From Pseudomonadota bacterium (GTDB lineage: Bacteria; Pseudomonadota; Gammaproteobacteria; Burkholderiales; Sulfuriferulaceae), in NCBI GenBank assembly GCA_021845925.1, contig JAJZUW010000002.1, forward strand, positions 181,128 through 245,127: a stretch of 64,000 bases of DNA. Direction: 5' to 3'. The notes under the pieces were generated by a model. That model made no database searches, had not been told where the DNA came from, and saw only the letters and a program-made list of their open reading frames with translations. The position numbers and the translations under genes are program-made. Shown one piece after another: positions 42,879 through 52,571 of the stretch (position 1 is its first letter; each line of letters begins with the position of its first letter).

Positions 42879-44834
42879 TCAGGCGGCCTGATCCAGCGTG
42901 TGCGGTGATTGCAGCGCTTCGCTGATCCGGGCGTGCAGGCGTTGCAGTTCCGCGATCTGTTTGGCGATGGCGGCTTTCATGTCTTCCAGCTCGGTGATGC
43001 GTTCTTCCAGGGTTTCGCTGGCCCTGTGGATGCGCTTGATGCTTTCCAGTCGCCGCCGCAATTGCATCTGATGTTCGCGAACCTGTGATTCCATGGGTGA
43101 CATGACAGCCTTCAGCCAGCCTTCGGCCTCGCGGTTGGCCGTTTCGTAGAGATCAACAACGCGACTGGCCAGGGTTTCAAAAAACTTTGCCGTCAGGGTG
43201 TACTGTTCGTTGGTCAGCAGGTTATAAAGCGTGTTGAAGTGGGTGTTGTAACTGTCTTCCAGCCGCTCCATTTCCTTCTGGTACTTCAGCGTGGAATAAC
43301 TGGGGGGCGTGATTTCTGTCAGACCATGTTCCAGACGGAATTTCCGGTACATGGCAGACATCATCTCGCGGATTTCATCAATGGTTTCGCTCGACTGGGT
43401 GATGTTCTGCCTGACGCGCTGAAAGAAATCGTTCATCGCGCTTTGCATGCCGCTGGTGAAATGACTCTGTTCCATTGCCAGGCGGGTGTTCTTGACCTCA
43501 TTGCGCAGTTTTTCCATGCCAAGATGGGAAAACAACTGGTTGGAGTGCTGCGAAAAAACCCGGCGCAGGGCGTGGAACTGGATCAGTCCACGTTCAAAGC
43601 TGGCCTTTTCTTCTTCTACCTTCAGCATCATGTGGTGAACGACTTCTTCGTTCTTGCCACGCAGGCTGACCAGTTCTTCCAGTTGTTCATCAATTCCGCG
43701 CATGCGGCCCTGCAGCAGCTGATGCGAGTGAGTGACCAGGTCTTCGATTTCGTTGCCCGTGTTGTCACGCACGATGTCCTGTTTGGCTGGAATCAGCTGT
43801 TCGCTCAGGGCAACTTCGAGTCTGGGCAGACCGCTGCGAGCCAGCAGTGCTTCATCCTCACTGATTTTGGCCAGCAGGGCCTTCTGCGCCGACAGTGGAT
43901 AGATGCGATCCGGCGGAACACCGAGCATGTCGGCGCAACTGCCAATCTGGCGGTTGATCTCGGCATTGATTTCGCTGTCCGACTTGAGATCGTCCCACAG
44001 GCCATCGATCTTGTTCAGAACGATCAGATGACCACGGTGATTGCCCTGGCGATTGATCACGTAACTGCGCCAGATGTCCAGATCTGAGCGAGTCACGCCG
44101 GTATCGGCAGCCAGCAGAAAAATCACGGCATGGGCGTTTGGCAGCAGGTTGAATGTGAGTTCCGGTTCAGTGCCAATGGCGTTCAGACCGGGCGTGTCCA
44201 GAATCACCAGTCCTTGCTGAAGCAGTGGATGGGGGAAATTGATGATGGCATGTCGCCAGCGGGGAATTTCCACCAGCCCATCCGGTTTGAGATTGAGCGA
44301 GGCATCCGGATCTTCCGGATTGAACAAACCGTAGACTTCGGCCTGCTGGCCGCTGACCCGTTCCGTTTCGCTGACTCTGGCGAGCACCTGCTGCATGGCT
44401 TCCGCAGAATGGATGTCGAGCGGGAATGTGGTCCACTGGTCGGGATAGCGTTTGTATTCGCTGATACTGACGCTGGTGGACCGGGTGGTGATGGGCAGCA
44501 GGCGCACTGACGGTGGCATGGCGGGATCGTAGAGCAGCTCGGTCGGACACATGGTGGTGCGTCCGCTGGTCGAGGGGAGCAGGCGGCTTTTGTAGTCCGC
44601 GAAAAAAATCGCATTGATCAGCTCGGATTTGCCACGCGAAAATTCCGCCACAAAAGCCACAGTCAGCTTGTCATCTGCCAGCCGGTCTGCCAGCAGTTCC
44701 AGGCGCAAGTCGGTTTGCCTGTCGCCAATTTCTTCTGTATTCAGCCAGTTGCGATAGCGATTGATCTGTTCTGTCAGATTCGAACGCCATTGGCTGTACA
44801 GGGCAAATTGTTCTCTCAACTGCTGGTCAGACAT
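42879..44834 (-). CDS. Dynamin-family GTPase
   Basis: 651-residue large GTPase. The P-loop is AEFSRGKSE at residues 63-71, with Ala where most dynamins have Gly; the DTPG box is ILDTPGLNAIG and the NKxD box is VLNKIDGLWDD. The C-terminal half is helical with coiled coil near the end (TLEERITELEDMKAAIAKQI). Bacterial dynamin-like proteins act in membrane remodelling; the substrate membrane here is unknown. It is convergent with pyrC'. Confidence 0.93.
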   Translation of the reverse strand: MSDQQLREQFALYSQWRSNLTEQINRYRNWLNTEEIGDRQTDLRLELLADRLADDKLTVAFVAEFSRGKSELINAIFFADYKSRLLPSTSGRTTMCPTELLYDPAMPPSVRLLPITTRSTSVSISEYKRYPDQWTTFPLDIHSAEAMQQVLARVSETERVSGQQAEVYGLFNPEDPDASLNLKPDGLVEIPRWRHAIINFPHPLLQQGLVILDTPGLNAIGTEPELTFNLLPNAHAVIFLLAADTGVTRSDLDIWRSYVINRQGNHRGHLIVLNKIDGLWDDLKSDSEINAEINRQIGSCADMLGVPPDRIYPLSAQKALLAKISEDEALLARSGLPRLEVALSEQLIPAKQDIVRDNTGNEIEDLVTHSHQLLQGRMRGIDEQLEELVSLRGKNEEVVHHMMLKVEEEKASFERGLIQFHALRRVFSQHSNQLFSHLGMEKLRNEVKNTRLAMEQSHFTSGMQSAMNDFFQRVRQNITQSSETIDEIREMMSAMYRKFRLEHGLTEITPPSYSTLKYQKEMERLEDSYNTHFNTLYNLLTNEQYTLTAKFFETLASRVVDLYETANREAEGWLKAVMSPMESQVREHQMQLRRRLESIKRIHRASETLEERITELEDMKAAIAKQIAELQRLHARISEALQSPHTLDQAA

Positions 44835-44942
44835 GTGCTCTCTCTATCGATATGGCAGATCACCCGCCTTCCGGATTTCGTTAAAATGCGGGACAGGCTG
44901 GTCAATGTCACGAATATACTGCAAATCACGTTGATTTGGGGA

Positions 44943-45752
44943 TCATTTTTGACATTTCGTGCACCAGAATGTACTGCGTTGCTGCATGCGCTGCTGGGAG
45001 ACAGGGGTGTGGCAAACCGGGCAGTCGAGTCCTGTTCTGCCATAAACGGCATAAGTTTGCTGGAAATAGCCTGGTTTGCTGTCGGCACCGACAAAATCCC
45101 GCAGGCTGCTGCCCCCAGCGGCAATGGCGTTTTCCAGTATGGTGCGGATGCTGGCGGCCAGTTTCTCGCAGTCATGCCGGTCAAGCAGACTGGCCTGTCG
45201 CCAGGGTGAAATGCCGGCGTGGTGAAGCGATTCATTGGCGTAAATATTGCCGATGCCGACAATGCGGCGACTGTCCATCAGCACGGTCTTGATGGCAGCC
45301 CGACTGCGACTGATCTGCCAGAGCGTGCCGGCCAGATCGCCATCCAGCGGTTCGGGGCCCAGTCCGGCCAGCAGTGGATGGGTGTCCGGAGGGTCGGGAT
45401 GCCAGAGTACCGCACCGAAACGGCGCGGGTCGCGCAGGCGGATGGCTGTGGCATTGTCCAGCACAAAATCGACATGGTCATGTACGCCAGCCGGTTCCTG
45501 GGCATGGATCACACGCAGGCTGCCGGACATGCCAAGGTGGAGAATCACGCTACCTTCCGGCAGCCCGAGCAACAGGTATTTGGCCCGTCTTTCGAGCGAC
45601 AGGACCGGCTGTCCGCGAACGGCGCCGATCAGTTCGTTGCTGACTGTCCAGCGCAAGCGGGCATTGCGCACAATGATATGGCGGATCTGCCGTCCGACAA
45701 CATGCGGCAGCAGTCCGCGTCTGGTGGTTTCGACTTCTGGCAGTTCCGGCAT
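44943..45752 (-). CDS. mutM: Formamidopyrimidine-DNA glycosylase
   Basis: Base-excision repair glycosylase for oxidised purines, 269 residues. Catalytic P2-E3 is in MPELPEVETTRRGLLPHV; the C-terminal zinc finger CPVCH to CTKCQK is complete. Further boxes are LGMSGSLRV, IGNIYANESLHHAGI and GGSSLRDFVGADSKPGYFQQ. The start lies one base after the stop of the SPOR gene, indicating one operon with birA, coaX and the SPOR gene. Confidence 0.98.
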   Translation of the reverse strand: MPELPEVETTRRGLLPHVVGRQIRHIIVRNARLRWTVSNELIGAVRGQPVLSLERRAKYLLLGLPEGSVILHLGMSGSLRVIHAQEPAGVHDHVDFVLDNATAIRLRDPRRFGAVLWHPDPPDTHPLLAGLGPEPLDGDLAGTLWQISRSRAAIKTVLMDSRRIVGIGNIYANESLHHAGISPWRQASLLDRHDCEKLAASIRTILENAIAAGGSSLRDFVGADSKPGYFQQTYAVYGRTGLDCPVCHTPVSQQRMQQRSTFWCTKCQK

Positions 45753-45753
45753 G

Positions 45754-46680
45754 TCAGGGTTCTCCCTGGCAGGAAATCACGCGCAGACTGGCAAGTCCGA
45801 GATCATGGGCGATCTGGATGGCGTTATTCTGTTCCCTGGCAGACAGTTTTTTCAGAATGAAACTGCGATCCGCGCCATGTGCTTCAATCTGCACTGGAAT
45901 CCCCTGTTTTTTCAGACTGTCTGCCCGGCGGGCGGCCGCATCTTCCTTGGCGAAAACGCCAAGAGACAATGCGTTTTTCCATGGCCCGTTGCGAATCACG
46001 CTGACATCCTTGATACCGGCTTTTTCCAGTTGCGCCACCTTGTCATCGGCAGCCTGCTTGCTGGCCAGGGGAGGCAGATAAATCCAGTACGGGCCATGCG
46101 CCGGTGCGTTGTCGCGAGATACCAGCCGGTCGCCCAGCAGCATGGCATTGAGGCGCGTCTGGGCTTCGGCGGTGCTGGCTGCCGGTACAGGGCCGAGACT
46201 CAGGCAGACCGGCGAGGAGGGCTTCTCGGCTGGCTTTTCCGGTTTGTGGGGTGCTGGTGGCGCTGAACCGGCAGCCTGGGCCGCAGCGGATGCGGCAGCA
46301 GCCACTTCGGCAGCGCTGGGGGGGGGACTGGAGCTGCTGGTTGCGTGCACGTCTGCCGCAGGTTTGTCATTTGCCGCAACCGGGTTGTCCGGACTGTGTT
46401 GGGTTGCCGGTGTGTTGCTGGCCCGCGGCGGGGATACGCTGGTGTTGTTTGTCGATGGATGTGTGGCGGCTGGTTTGGTCTGGCTGGCCGATGCGTCCGG
46501 GTTGGCTGGTGGCGAGGTTGCACCGGCAGCCGAATGGCCAGTTATGCCCGCCCGACTGACAATCAACACCCGTTCAGGATGAAATTCGTGCGCGACTGGC
46601 GAAGTGGGTTCCTGCGATACCAGAATGCGCAGCAAGATCAGCAGATTGGCAATCACCAGCAGAATGATCAGCAATCGCAT
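45754..46680 (-). CDS. SPOR-domain membrane protein
   Basis: 308-residue protein with one N-terminal membrane helix (LLIILLVIANLLILLRILV), a long Pro/Ala/Thr-rich periplasmic linker (residues about 50-180), and a C-terminal SPOR-like domain (GPYWIYLPPLASKQAADDKV, then LGVFAKEDAAARRADSL). SPOR domains bind denuded septal peptidoglycan, so a cell-wall or division role is probable. It overlaps coaX by 13 bp. Confidence 0.85.
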   Translation of the reverse strand: MRLLIILLVIANLLILLRILVSQEPTSPVAHEFHPERVLIVSRAGITGHSAAGATSPPANPDASASQTKPAATHPSTNNTSVSPPRASNTPATQHSPDNPVAANDKPAADVHATSSSSPPPSAAEVAAAASAAAQAAGSAPPAPHKPEKPAEKPSSPVCLSLGPVPAASTAEAQTRLNAMLLGDRLVSRDNAPAHGPYWIYLPPLASKQAADDKVAQLEKAGIKDVSVIRNGPWKNALSLGVFAKEDAAARRADSLKKQGIPVQIEAHGADRSFILKKLSAREQNNAIQIAHDLGLASLRVISCQGEP

Positions 46681-47384
46681 GGCAATACCTCATCAGCCAG
46701 TTTGAGCAGACCTTCCAGGACCAGGTGCGGTTCGTGGCGGCAGGCCAGCCAGGGCAGCAGCAACGGAGCGTCACCTCCGGAAAGCCAGATGTCGGCAGAT
46801 GTGCCGGTTTGCAAGGTCAGTGTGGCCTGCATGTGGTGAATGCTGCCCATCAGGGCGCTCAGGCAACCAGTTGATAATGCGCTCTGCGTGTCTCGTGGAA
46901 AGCCGGTCAGTTCCGCCCGTCCGCTTTCCGGCAAGCCGGTGCGGGCAGCGAGGGCGGAACGCATGAGCTGATAACCTGGAGTGATACTGCCGCCCAGAAA
47001 CTCATCATTGTGCAGAATGTCGGTCGTCAGTGCGGTGCCGGCATTGACGATGATTGCGCTGCGGGCACCCAGGTGGCGGGCGCCGATCAGGGCAAGCCAG
47101 CGGTCACTGCCCAACTGTTCGGGACAGTCGTACCGATTACGGATGCCGCCAGCCTGTGCGGATGACTGCACCTGATGGCAGGGCAGGCCGGGAAACAGTT
47201 CGGCTATCCGGCTGGACAGTCGGTCGGCCGATACATCGCTCACCATGATGCGTTGGGGCGTACCAGCAAGATCGGCCTGCATGTGCGACAGTCCCTGGCT
47301 GGTGAAAGCAAGCTGCAACCACTGGCTGCCATCGTGCAACCCCCATTTGATTCGTGTATTGCCGATATCGATGGCGAGCAGCAT
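46668..47384 (-). CDS. coaX: Type III pantothenate kinase
   Basis: 238-residue kinase for the first step of coenzyme A synthesis. Type III motifs are LLAIDIGNTRIKWG (phosphate loop with catalytic aspartate), GSDRWLALIGA, and IIVNAGTALTTDIL. ATG 47384 gives the conserved start; an upstream in-frame start overlaps birA. birA-coaX fusion or adjacency is common in Betaproteobacteria. Confidence 0.96.
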   Translation of the reverse strand: MLLAIDIGNTRIKWGLHDGSQWLQLAFTSQGLSHMQADLAGTPQRIMVSDVSADRLSSRIAELFPGLPCHQVQSSAQAGGIRNRYDCPEQLGSDRWLALIGARHLGARSAIIVNAGTALTTDILHNDEFLGGSITPGYQLMRSALAARTGLPESGRAELTGFPRDTQSALSTGCLSALMGSIHHMQATLTLQTGTSADIWLSGGDAPLLLPWLACRHEPHLVLEGLLKLADEVLPCDC

Positions 47385-47388
47385 GGTT

Positions 47389-48435
47389 TCAGTCCCGCTC
47401 TCTGGTCGCGGGCATCTGTGGACGGGCGCGCCGGACATCGCCGGTGTTGATGGCAATGTCATTTCCGTCTGCCTGTTTGATGATCAGCGCGCCGATTGCG
47501 TTGAGGCCATTGGCCGTGCCACTGACAAGACGGCCATCTGCCAGCGTGACATCCAGTCGCTGCTGTTCATGGGCATGCAGCCGGGTCCATTCGTGACGCA
47601 GGTTTTCCAAGCCAGCGCGTTCGAATTCATCCAGTACGTCTGCAATGGCATTGAGCAGTTCGCCCAGCAGCTGGTTTCGGCTGACCGGTCGACCGGCAAT
47701 TTCGGTGAGGTCGGCAACCGGCTGGTCAATGTCTGCCCGCAAGTCGGCGGGTAAGCGGACATTGATGCCGATGCCGATCACCAGCGTGGAGGGGCCGAGC
47801 GCATCACCCTGGACTTCGGTCAGGATGCCGGCCAGTTTGCGGTCCTGCCAGAGAATGTCGTTGGGCCATTTGAGCTGGGCGCCGTCGATACCGCATGTCT
47901 GCAGGGCACGCAGCGTGGCAATGCCTGCTGCCAGGCTCGCGCCAGCGAGTGCGGCCATGCCCAGGCTGGAGCGCCAGCGAACGGAGCATGTTAAACTGCT
48001 GCCCAGGCTGGCATGCCATTGTCTGCCGCGTCTGCCGCGACCAGCAGTCTGGATTTCTGCAGCGAGGCAGTGTGGCGTTGCGCTATGATCGTCCGTTTTG
48101 AGCAGAACGGTGTTGGTTGATGTGGTTTCATCAACGGTTTCGATGCGAAAACCGGCGGCATTTCCGCGCAGATACCGGCTGGCCAGGGATCCGTCGAGCC
48201 AGTCGGGAGGCTCCGGCAACTGGTAACCACGCCCCTGGATCCGGTGCAGACGGATGCCGAAATTCCCGCTCTGTTTCAGGACATTGCACACGGTTGCCCG
48301 CGAAACGTCCAGACTGGCCGCCAGGCTGGTACCGGAATGAAACTTGCCGTCGGACAGGATGCGCAGTATAGGAATCAGCAAGGAATGCACGGTGCATGCA
48401 ACAGGATGAAATTCCGTCAATATTACCGCAGACAT
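47389..48435 (-). CDS. birA: Biotin-protein ligase and biotin-operon repressor BirA
   Basis: Bifunctional protein of about 348 residues: N-terminal winged HTH (SLAASLDVSRATVCNVLKQS), a biotin ligase core with GRGRRGRQWHA and KWPNDILW, and the C-terminal SH3-like domain. It biotinylates acetyl-CoA carboxylase and may repress biotin genes. The start is not certain: ATG 48468 would add eleven residues; no clear ribosome site separates them. It is divergent from the next gene. Confidence 0.94.
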   Translation of the reverse strand: MSAVILTEFHPVACTVHSLLIPILRILSDGKFHSGTSLAASLDVSRATVCNVLKQSGNFGIRLHRIQGRGYQLPEPPDWLDGSLASRYLRGNAAGFRIETVDETTSTNTVLLKTDDHSATPHCLAAEIQTAGRGRRGRQWHASLGSSLTCSVRWRSSLGMAALAGASLAAGIATLRALQTCGIDGAQLKWPNDILWQDRKLAGILTEVQGDALGPSTLVIGIGINVRLPADLRADIDQPVADLTEIAGRPVSRNQLLGELLNAIADVLDEFERAGLENLRHEWTRLHAHEQQRLDVTLADGRLVSGTANGLNAIGALIIKQADGNDIAINTGDVRRARPQMPATRERD

Positions 48436-48481
48436 GGGATCTTGTGGCTGGCAAATTGTGTCAGTCATCTGTAAAAGCCAA

Positions 48482-48901
48482 ATGAAAGCGACAATGGGTG
48501 ATAATATCCACAACCATTCAATGGGGTTTCGACGTCCGGCCAGAGTGGTCTTTCTGAGCGGACGTCCGGATGGCCTGGCAGCCGAAGCACTGGCGCTGAG
48601 CCAGGAAATGGCTGCCGGCTGGATGGAAGTGCGGGCAGCAGTATTGCCTGGCTGTGCTGGTCCTGTGGCTGTGCTGGATGGCGACGATCTGGTCTGGGGG
48701 GATCTGCTGGTAACGCTGGATGCGGCTGCCCTGGCAGGCATGCCGCAACGACGCGCAGGCATGCAGCATCGCCATTATCCCTTTGAGCCGGATGAACAGG
48801 ACATGGCCGGCGTGCTTGCGCGTCTGCGCGAGCGCATTGCCGGCATGACAGGTGGTTTGCGCATGCTGCACAAGGCGGCGCAGGTCGATGAAGAGCCCTG
48901 A
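48482..48901 (+). CDS. Degenerate low-molecular-weight phosphatase-like protein
   Basis: About 139 residues. The opening ARVVFLSGRPDGLAAEALA has the shape of a low-molecular-weight tyrosine phosphatase strand and P-loop, but the catalytic CX5R cysteine is missing. VLDGDDLVWGDLLVTLDAAA follows like the family's second strand. The start is uncertain (ATG 48482, 48494 or 48521). It is divergent from birA and precedes the cNMP-binding gene. Function unknown; it may be a non-catalytic relative. Confidence 0.55.
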   Translation: MKATMGDNIHNHSMGFRRPARVVFLSGRPDGLAAEALALSQEMAAGWMEVRAAVLPGCAGPVAVLDGDDLVWGDLLVTLDAAALAGMPQRRAGMQHRHYPFEPDEQDMAGVLARLRERIAGMTGGLRMLHKAAQVDEEP

Positions 48902-48933
48902 AGGGCTCGGACAATTGAAAAAGGAGAACCGGA

Positions 48934-49437
48934 ATGGTCATGACGCAACTGGCGCAACATGCTGAACTCGCCCAGTTCCTGAGCCAGCAGTATCTGTGCG
49001 AATCGCTGACCGTGGCTGAAGTGAACACGTTGTTACACTATCTGGCCGTGCTGCATTTTGACAAGGACGACGTGATTTCCGACGTCGGTGATGTGGGTGA
49101 TGAACTGTATTTTGTCGTCAAGGGCGAAATCGCCCTGGTGATTCCGGACGGACACAACGAATATGAAATTGTCCGCTCCGGCGTGGGCGAAATGTTGGGC
49201 ATGATGTCATTCTTTGACAAGCGAGCCCGTTCGGTGCGCATGGTGACACGGGCAGATGATACCCAGGTCTTGCGTTTGTCGCGTGCCATGTACAAGCGCA
49301 TGAAGGTTGAGCATCCCTATATCGCCATCAATCTGGTTGAACAGGCCATCATGAGTCTGGACAAGCTGTTCCGTTCAGTCAGCAGCGATTACGCGCAGTT
49401 TTCGCACTACCTGTATGGTCCGGGTGTAAAAGCCTGA
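48934..49437 (+). CDS. Cyclic-nucleotide-binding domain protein without HTH
   Basis: 167-residue protein consisting mainly of a CRP-like beta-barrel (VGDVGDELYFVVKGEIALVI, then GVGEMLGMMSFFDKRARSVR with the phosphate-binding position). No DNA-binding domain follows; the C-terminus is a helix pair. It may be a sensor subunit acting through protein contact. AAGGAGA lies seven bases before ATG 48934. CTGATC-TCCG-GATCAG hairpin overlaps its stop. Confidence 0.88.
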   Translation: MVMTQLAQHAELAQFLSQQYLCESLTVAEVNTLLHYLAVLHFDKDDVISDVGDVGDELYFVVKGEIALVIPDGHNEYEIVRSGVGEMLGMMSFFDKRARSVRMVTRADDTQVLRLSRAMYKRMKVEHPYIAINLVEQAIMSLDKLFRSVSSDYAQFSHYLYGPGVKA

Positions 49438-49445
49438 TCTCCGGA

Positions 49446-50129
49446 TCAGTTGCGTACGGCGCGCATGCAGACCAGACCCTGCAGGGTAAGGGTGTCCAGC
49501 AGGGAAAGGTCGGTGAACTGGACACCGTATTTGATGTGGTTGTCGTTGGTCGGGCTGACCGAGCGGATCACGCAGGGAAGTACCGGTTCGACATCAACAT
49601 TGTGCAGGTTGGCATGGAAGCGGATGATCAGTTCATCATCCCGCTTGCCGACCGGTTTCTGGGCATGAAATGCCGCGCCGGTGATGCTGAGATCGGTGAT
49701 GACGATATCATGCACCAGCGGTGCATTGAGGCTGGTGTTGACCGTGGTGGCAGTCAGGCTGAAATCCACCCGGGCGGCACCACGGATGGAAACTGCGCGT
49801 ACCGAGCGTGGCCAGGCCAGATGCAGGTAAGGCAGTGGCGCGCTGTGTGCCTTGGTAACTTGCGAATTGAAAGCATAGGCGCTGGTGCCGGAAAACGCTC
49901 TGACCGACACCGTCTGGTTTTCGCGCAGATGAAGAATCTGGTTGTTGGCAACTGGCGCTTCGATCAGCACGCTTTTGCCAATAACATGCCCAATGTAGCG
50001 TGAAATGCAGCGCTGCTCGATTTCGGCCAGGTGCACCTGTACAGCATCCCCGGGCCGGATGATGACGTTTTCGAAACTGATCTGTTGCGATGAGCCTTCA
50101 CGTGCAGTGTGTGCTGCCTTGTCATTCAT
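49446..50129 (-). CDS. YcgR-like PilZ protein
   Basis: 227-residue c-di-GMP receptor. An N-terminal YcgR-type beta domain (residues about 15-110) is followed by PilZ with the c-di-GMP box RGAAR and the downstream DLSITG. YcgR proteins brake flagellar rotation; no flagellar gene is nearby, so the target is unknown. ATG 50129 has GGAGA seven bases upstream and overlaps the dacB stop by eight bases. Confidence 0.9.
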   Translation of the reverse strand: MNDKAAHTAREGSSQQISFENVIIRPGDAVQVHLAEIEQRCISRYIGHVIGKSVLIEAPVANNQILHLRENQTVSVRAFSGTSAYAFNSQVTKAHSAPLPYLHLAWPRSVRAVSIRGAARVDFSLTATTVNTSLNAPLVHDIVITDLSITGAAFHAQKPVGKRDDELIIRFHANLHNVDVEPVLPCVIRSVSPTNDNHIKYGVQFTDLSLLDTLTLQGLVCMRAVRN

Positions 50130-51570
50130 GTTCACATTCTCCGGGGAGCGGGTGCCAGTCATGCTGGTATATCCATTCCAGCAGGGCGTCCTGGGCAGCT
50201 TTGCCCGCTGATGCACGCGGGTCGTTGATATCAAACACAACAGCCACAACACGACCGTTGCTCAGGGTAACATAACCTGCCATGGTTTTCACACCGTCCA
50301 GCGAACCGGTTTTGATATGGGCGTGACCGGCAACCTTGCCATCGAGCGTGCGTTTTTTCATGGTGCCATCAACGCCGGTAACCGGCAGGCTGGCCGCCAG
50401 TTCGGGCCACCAGGCCTGCCGGCTGGCAAAGACCAGCAGTCGCGCCATGTCAAATGGACTGATGCGGCTGCTACGCGACAATCCTGAGCCGTTGTCTGTC
50501 ACCAGGCTGGGGAGATCCAGATGTTGCTGCTGCAACCATTGGTCGACGGCGCTTCCGGCCGATCCAGTGGTGGCAGGTTGCTGGTTTGCCAGATCCAGCC
50601 AAAGTGTTTTGGCCATGATGTTGTTGCTGTATTTGTTCATGCCTGTGAGCAGTTCGCCCAGTGGTTGCGAAGGAAAGCTCTGCAACAGGATAGCGTTGGC
50701 GGGTGTGTTGCCTTCGTGCCAGCTGCCGTCGATGCGACCGCCGCTTTGCAGCCAGAGGCTGGTAAAAGCGCTGGCCAGCAGGGCGGCCGGCTGCTGTTCG
50801 GTCAGGAAAAATTCTGCCGGTGCGCTACAGCTGGCAGGCCAGTTGCCGGCAATCGTCAGCAAGTGCTGCTGTGCATCCCAGCTGGTCCGGATTGCTTCGC
50901 GCCAGTCGCCACAGTGGCCCGGGTCGCTGGTGAGCTGATTGACAATTTGGCTGCCAGGCGGCAGCCAGCTGGCCTGCACATCGATGGCGCCGGAGGGCAG
51001 GCGGCCCAGCCTCACCCGTGTGCTGTTGTAGTCCAGCATGGTGGGAGCGGGATGGGCATTGTATGCGCGCCAGGGCTGGTCATCAAAAGACGGGGCGGGC
51101 GGCAGGTCGAATGCACTCTCGTCGATGACCAGATCACCGTCGATTTCCTGCAGTCCCGATTCGCGCAACTGGCGAACCAGCAGAAACAGGCGCTCGTCGG
51201 TCAGTCCCGGGTCCCCATGTCCACGCAGATAAAGATTGCCGGTCAGTCTGCCATTTTGCGGTGCCTGGTCGGCCAGGATGTCGGTCTGCCAGACGTGCGC
51301 CGGTCCCAGCTTGTCGAGAGCAACCACGCTGGTAAGCAGTTTCATGGTGGATGCCGGACTCATCGGCTGTCGGGACTGCCATGCCAGCAAAGGCTGTTTC
51401 TGGTCTGCAGGCCAGACAATCACGCCGACGTGTCCGGACGGGATGCCGGCATCCCGCAGGGCCAGCCGCACTTCCGCCGGCAGCGGGTCGGCCTGTCCTG
51501 GCGGGCTGGCCAGAAACAGACTGCACAACAGCACAAAAATGCGAGTCAGGGATCGGAACATGTGCCGCAT
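50122..51570 (-). CDS. dacB: D-alanyl-D-alanine carboxypeptidase/endopeptidase PBP4
   Basis: Periplasmic 482-residue penicillin-binding protein of family S13. Signal peptide (RIFVLLCSLFLASPPGQA), SxxK in SPASTMKLLT, SxN in KYSNNIMA, and KTG in HIKTGSLDGVK are all present. It trims or cleaves peptide crosslinks in peptidoglycan. ATG 51570 and ATG 51561 are both possible. It is divergent from coq7. Confidence 0.95.
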   Translation of the reverse strand: MRHMFRSLTRIFVLLCSLFLASPPGQADPLPAEVRLALRDAGIPSGHVGVIVWPADQKQPLLAWQSRQPMSPASTMKLLTSVVALDKLGPAHVWQTDILADQAPQNGRLTGNLYLRGHGDPGLTDERLFLLVRQLRESGLQEIDGDLVIDESAFDLPPAPSFDDQPWRAYNAHPAPTMLDYNSTRVRLGRLPSGAIDVQASWLPPGSQIVNQLTSDPGHCGDWREAIRTSWDAQQHLLTIAGNWPASCSAPAEFFLTEQQPAALLASAFTSLWLQSGGRIDGSWHEGNTPANAILLQSFPSQPLGELLTGMNKYSNNIMAKTLWLDLANQQPATTGSAGSAVDQWLQQQHLDLPSLVTDNGSGLSRSSRISPFDMARLLVFASRQAWWPELAASLPVTGVDGTMKKRTLDGKVAGHAHIKTGSLDGVKTMAGYVTLSNGRVVAVVFDINDPRASAGKAAQDALLEWIYQHDWHPLPGECEHE

Positions 51571-51613
51571 TGTGCCATAATTGTGCCCTTGCAGGCACAA
51601 AGGAAGCGGGCTG

Positions 51614-52237
51614 ATGAATCTGGACCATCTGATCCTGACCCTGGAAAACGGGTTGCGTACGGTATTTGCCGATTCCGCGACTGTTCGTGAAACACCAGGC
51701 AAACAGTTGCCGGAAGCCGCCCTGTCGGATGCCGAAAAGCGGCATGCCGCCGCTCTGATGCGGGTGAACCATGTCGGTGAGGTTTGTGCCCAGGCGCTGT
51801 ATCAGGGACAGGCGATCACCGCACGCAATCCGGAAGCCAGACAGGTGCTGGCGCACGCCGCGCGGGAGGAAGTCGAGCACCTGGCCTGGTGCGAATCCCG
51901 CCTGCAGGCGCTGGGCGGCCGCAAAAGCCTGCTCAATCCGCTCTGGTACACCGGATCACTGGCCATCGGCGTGACAGCCGGTGTGCTGGGCGACAAATGG
52001 AATCTCGGCTTTCTGGCCGAAACCGAACATCAGGTCGAAGCGCACCTGGATTCACATCTGGGCAAACTGCCGGAACAGGATGCCAAAAGCCGTGCCGTGG
52101 TTGAACAGATGAAATCGGATGAAGCCAGACACGCCGAAACGGCCGCCCGTTATGGCGCGGCCGCACTGCCGGCCCCCGTGACGGGAGCCATGCAGATCAT
52201 GGGCAAGGTAATGACCTCGCTCGCATACTGGATATGA
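51614..52237 (+). CDS. coq7: Ubiquinone biosynthesis monooxygenase Coq7
   Basis: Di-iron hydroxylase for the C6 (DMQ) step of ubiquinone synthesis, 207 residues. Iron ligands are seen in [43 protein letters not shown] and SDEARHAE. Coq7 is the ubiquinone hydroxylase used by many Betaproteobacteria. AGGAAG precedes ATG 51614. Confidence 0.96.
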   Translation: MNLDHLILTLENGLRTVFADSATVRETPGKQLPEAALSDAEKRHAAALMRVNHVGEVCAQALYQGQAITARNPEARQVLAHAAREEVEHLAWCESRLQALGGRKSLLNPLWYTGSLAIGVTAGVLGDKWNLGFLAETEHQVEAHLDSHLGKLPEQDAKSRAVVEQMKSDEARHAETAARYGAAALPAPVTGAMQIMGKVMTSLAYWI

Positions 52238-52253
52238 CTCAGGGAAACAACAC

Positions 52254-52571
52254 GTGACAACCTTTGCAGAAAACCTAGCACAACTCGAAACGACCGATGG
52301 ACTGGGCAGCATGACGCTGTATGACGAACTGGGCAATCCGGTGGGAGAAATCCTCAACCAGCCGGGCAGCAGCGGCTCGTTCCGGGTTTACTATCATCTG
52401 GCTGTCAAATGGGGTGGCATCGGCATCAAGGCGGCTCAGGAAGGGCTGGACCTGTTTGCCGAACATACGGCGGATGCACGCGCCAATCCGGGACGACATC
52501 CCAATATCGATCGCCTGATGGCGATTATCGATCAGCGCAGTGTGGTGTCGGTGCGTTGCCATAACGCCTGA
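52254..52571 (+). CDS. DUF2322-like conserved protein
   Basis: 105-residue soluble protein. The centre NQPGSSGSFRVYYHLAVKWG and the later FAEHTADARANPGRHPNIDR agree with my memory of DUF2322, a short family of Beta- and Gammaproteobacteria with unknown function. GTG 52254 is used with AGGGA nine bases upstream. It lies 16 bases after coq7 and may be co-transcribed. Confidence 0.7.
   Translation: MTTFAENLAQLETTDGLGSMTLYDELGNPVGEILNQPGSSGSFRVYYHLAVKWGGIGIKAAQEGLDLFAEHTADARANPGRHPNIDRLMAIIDQRSVVSVRCHNA

Noticed and set aside
50521..51690. 389-codon plus-strand frame over dacB
   Set aside because: Antisense shadow; dacB has all PBP4 motifs on the other strand.
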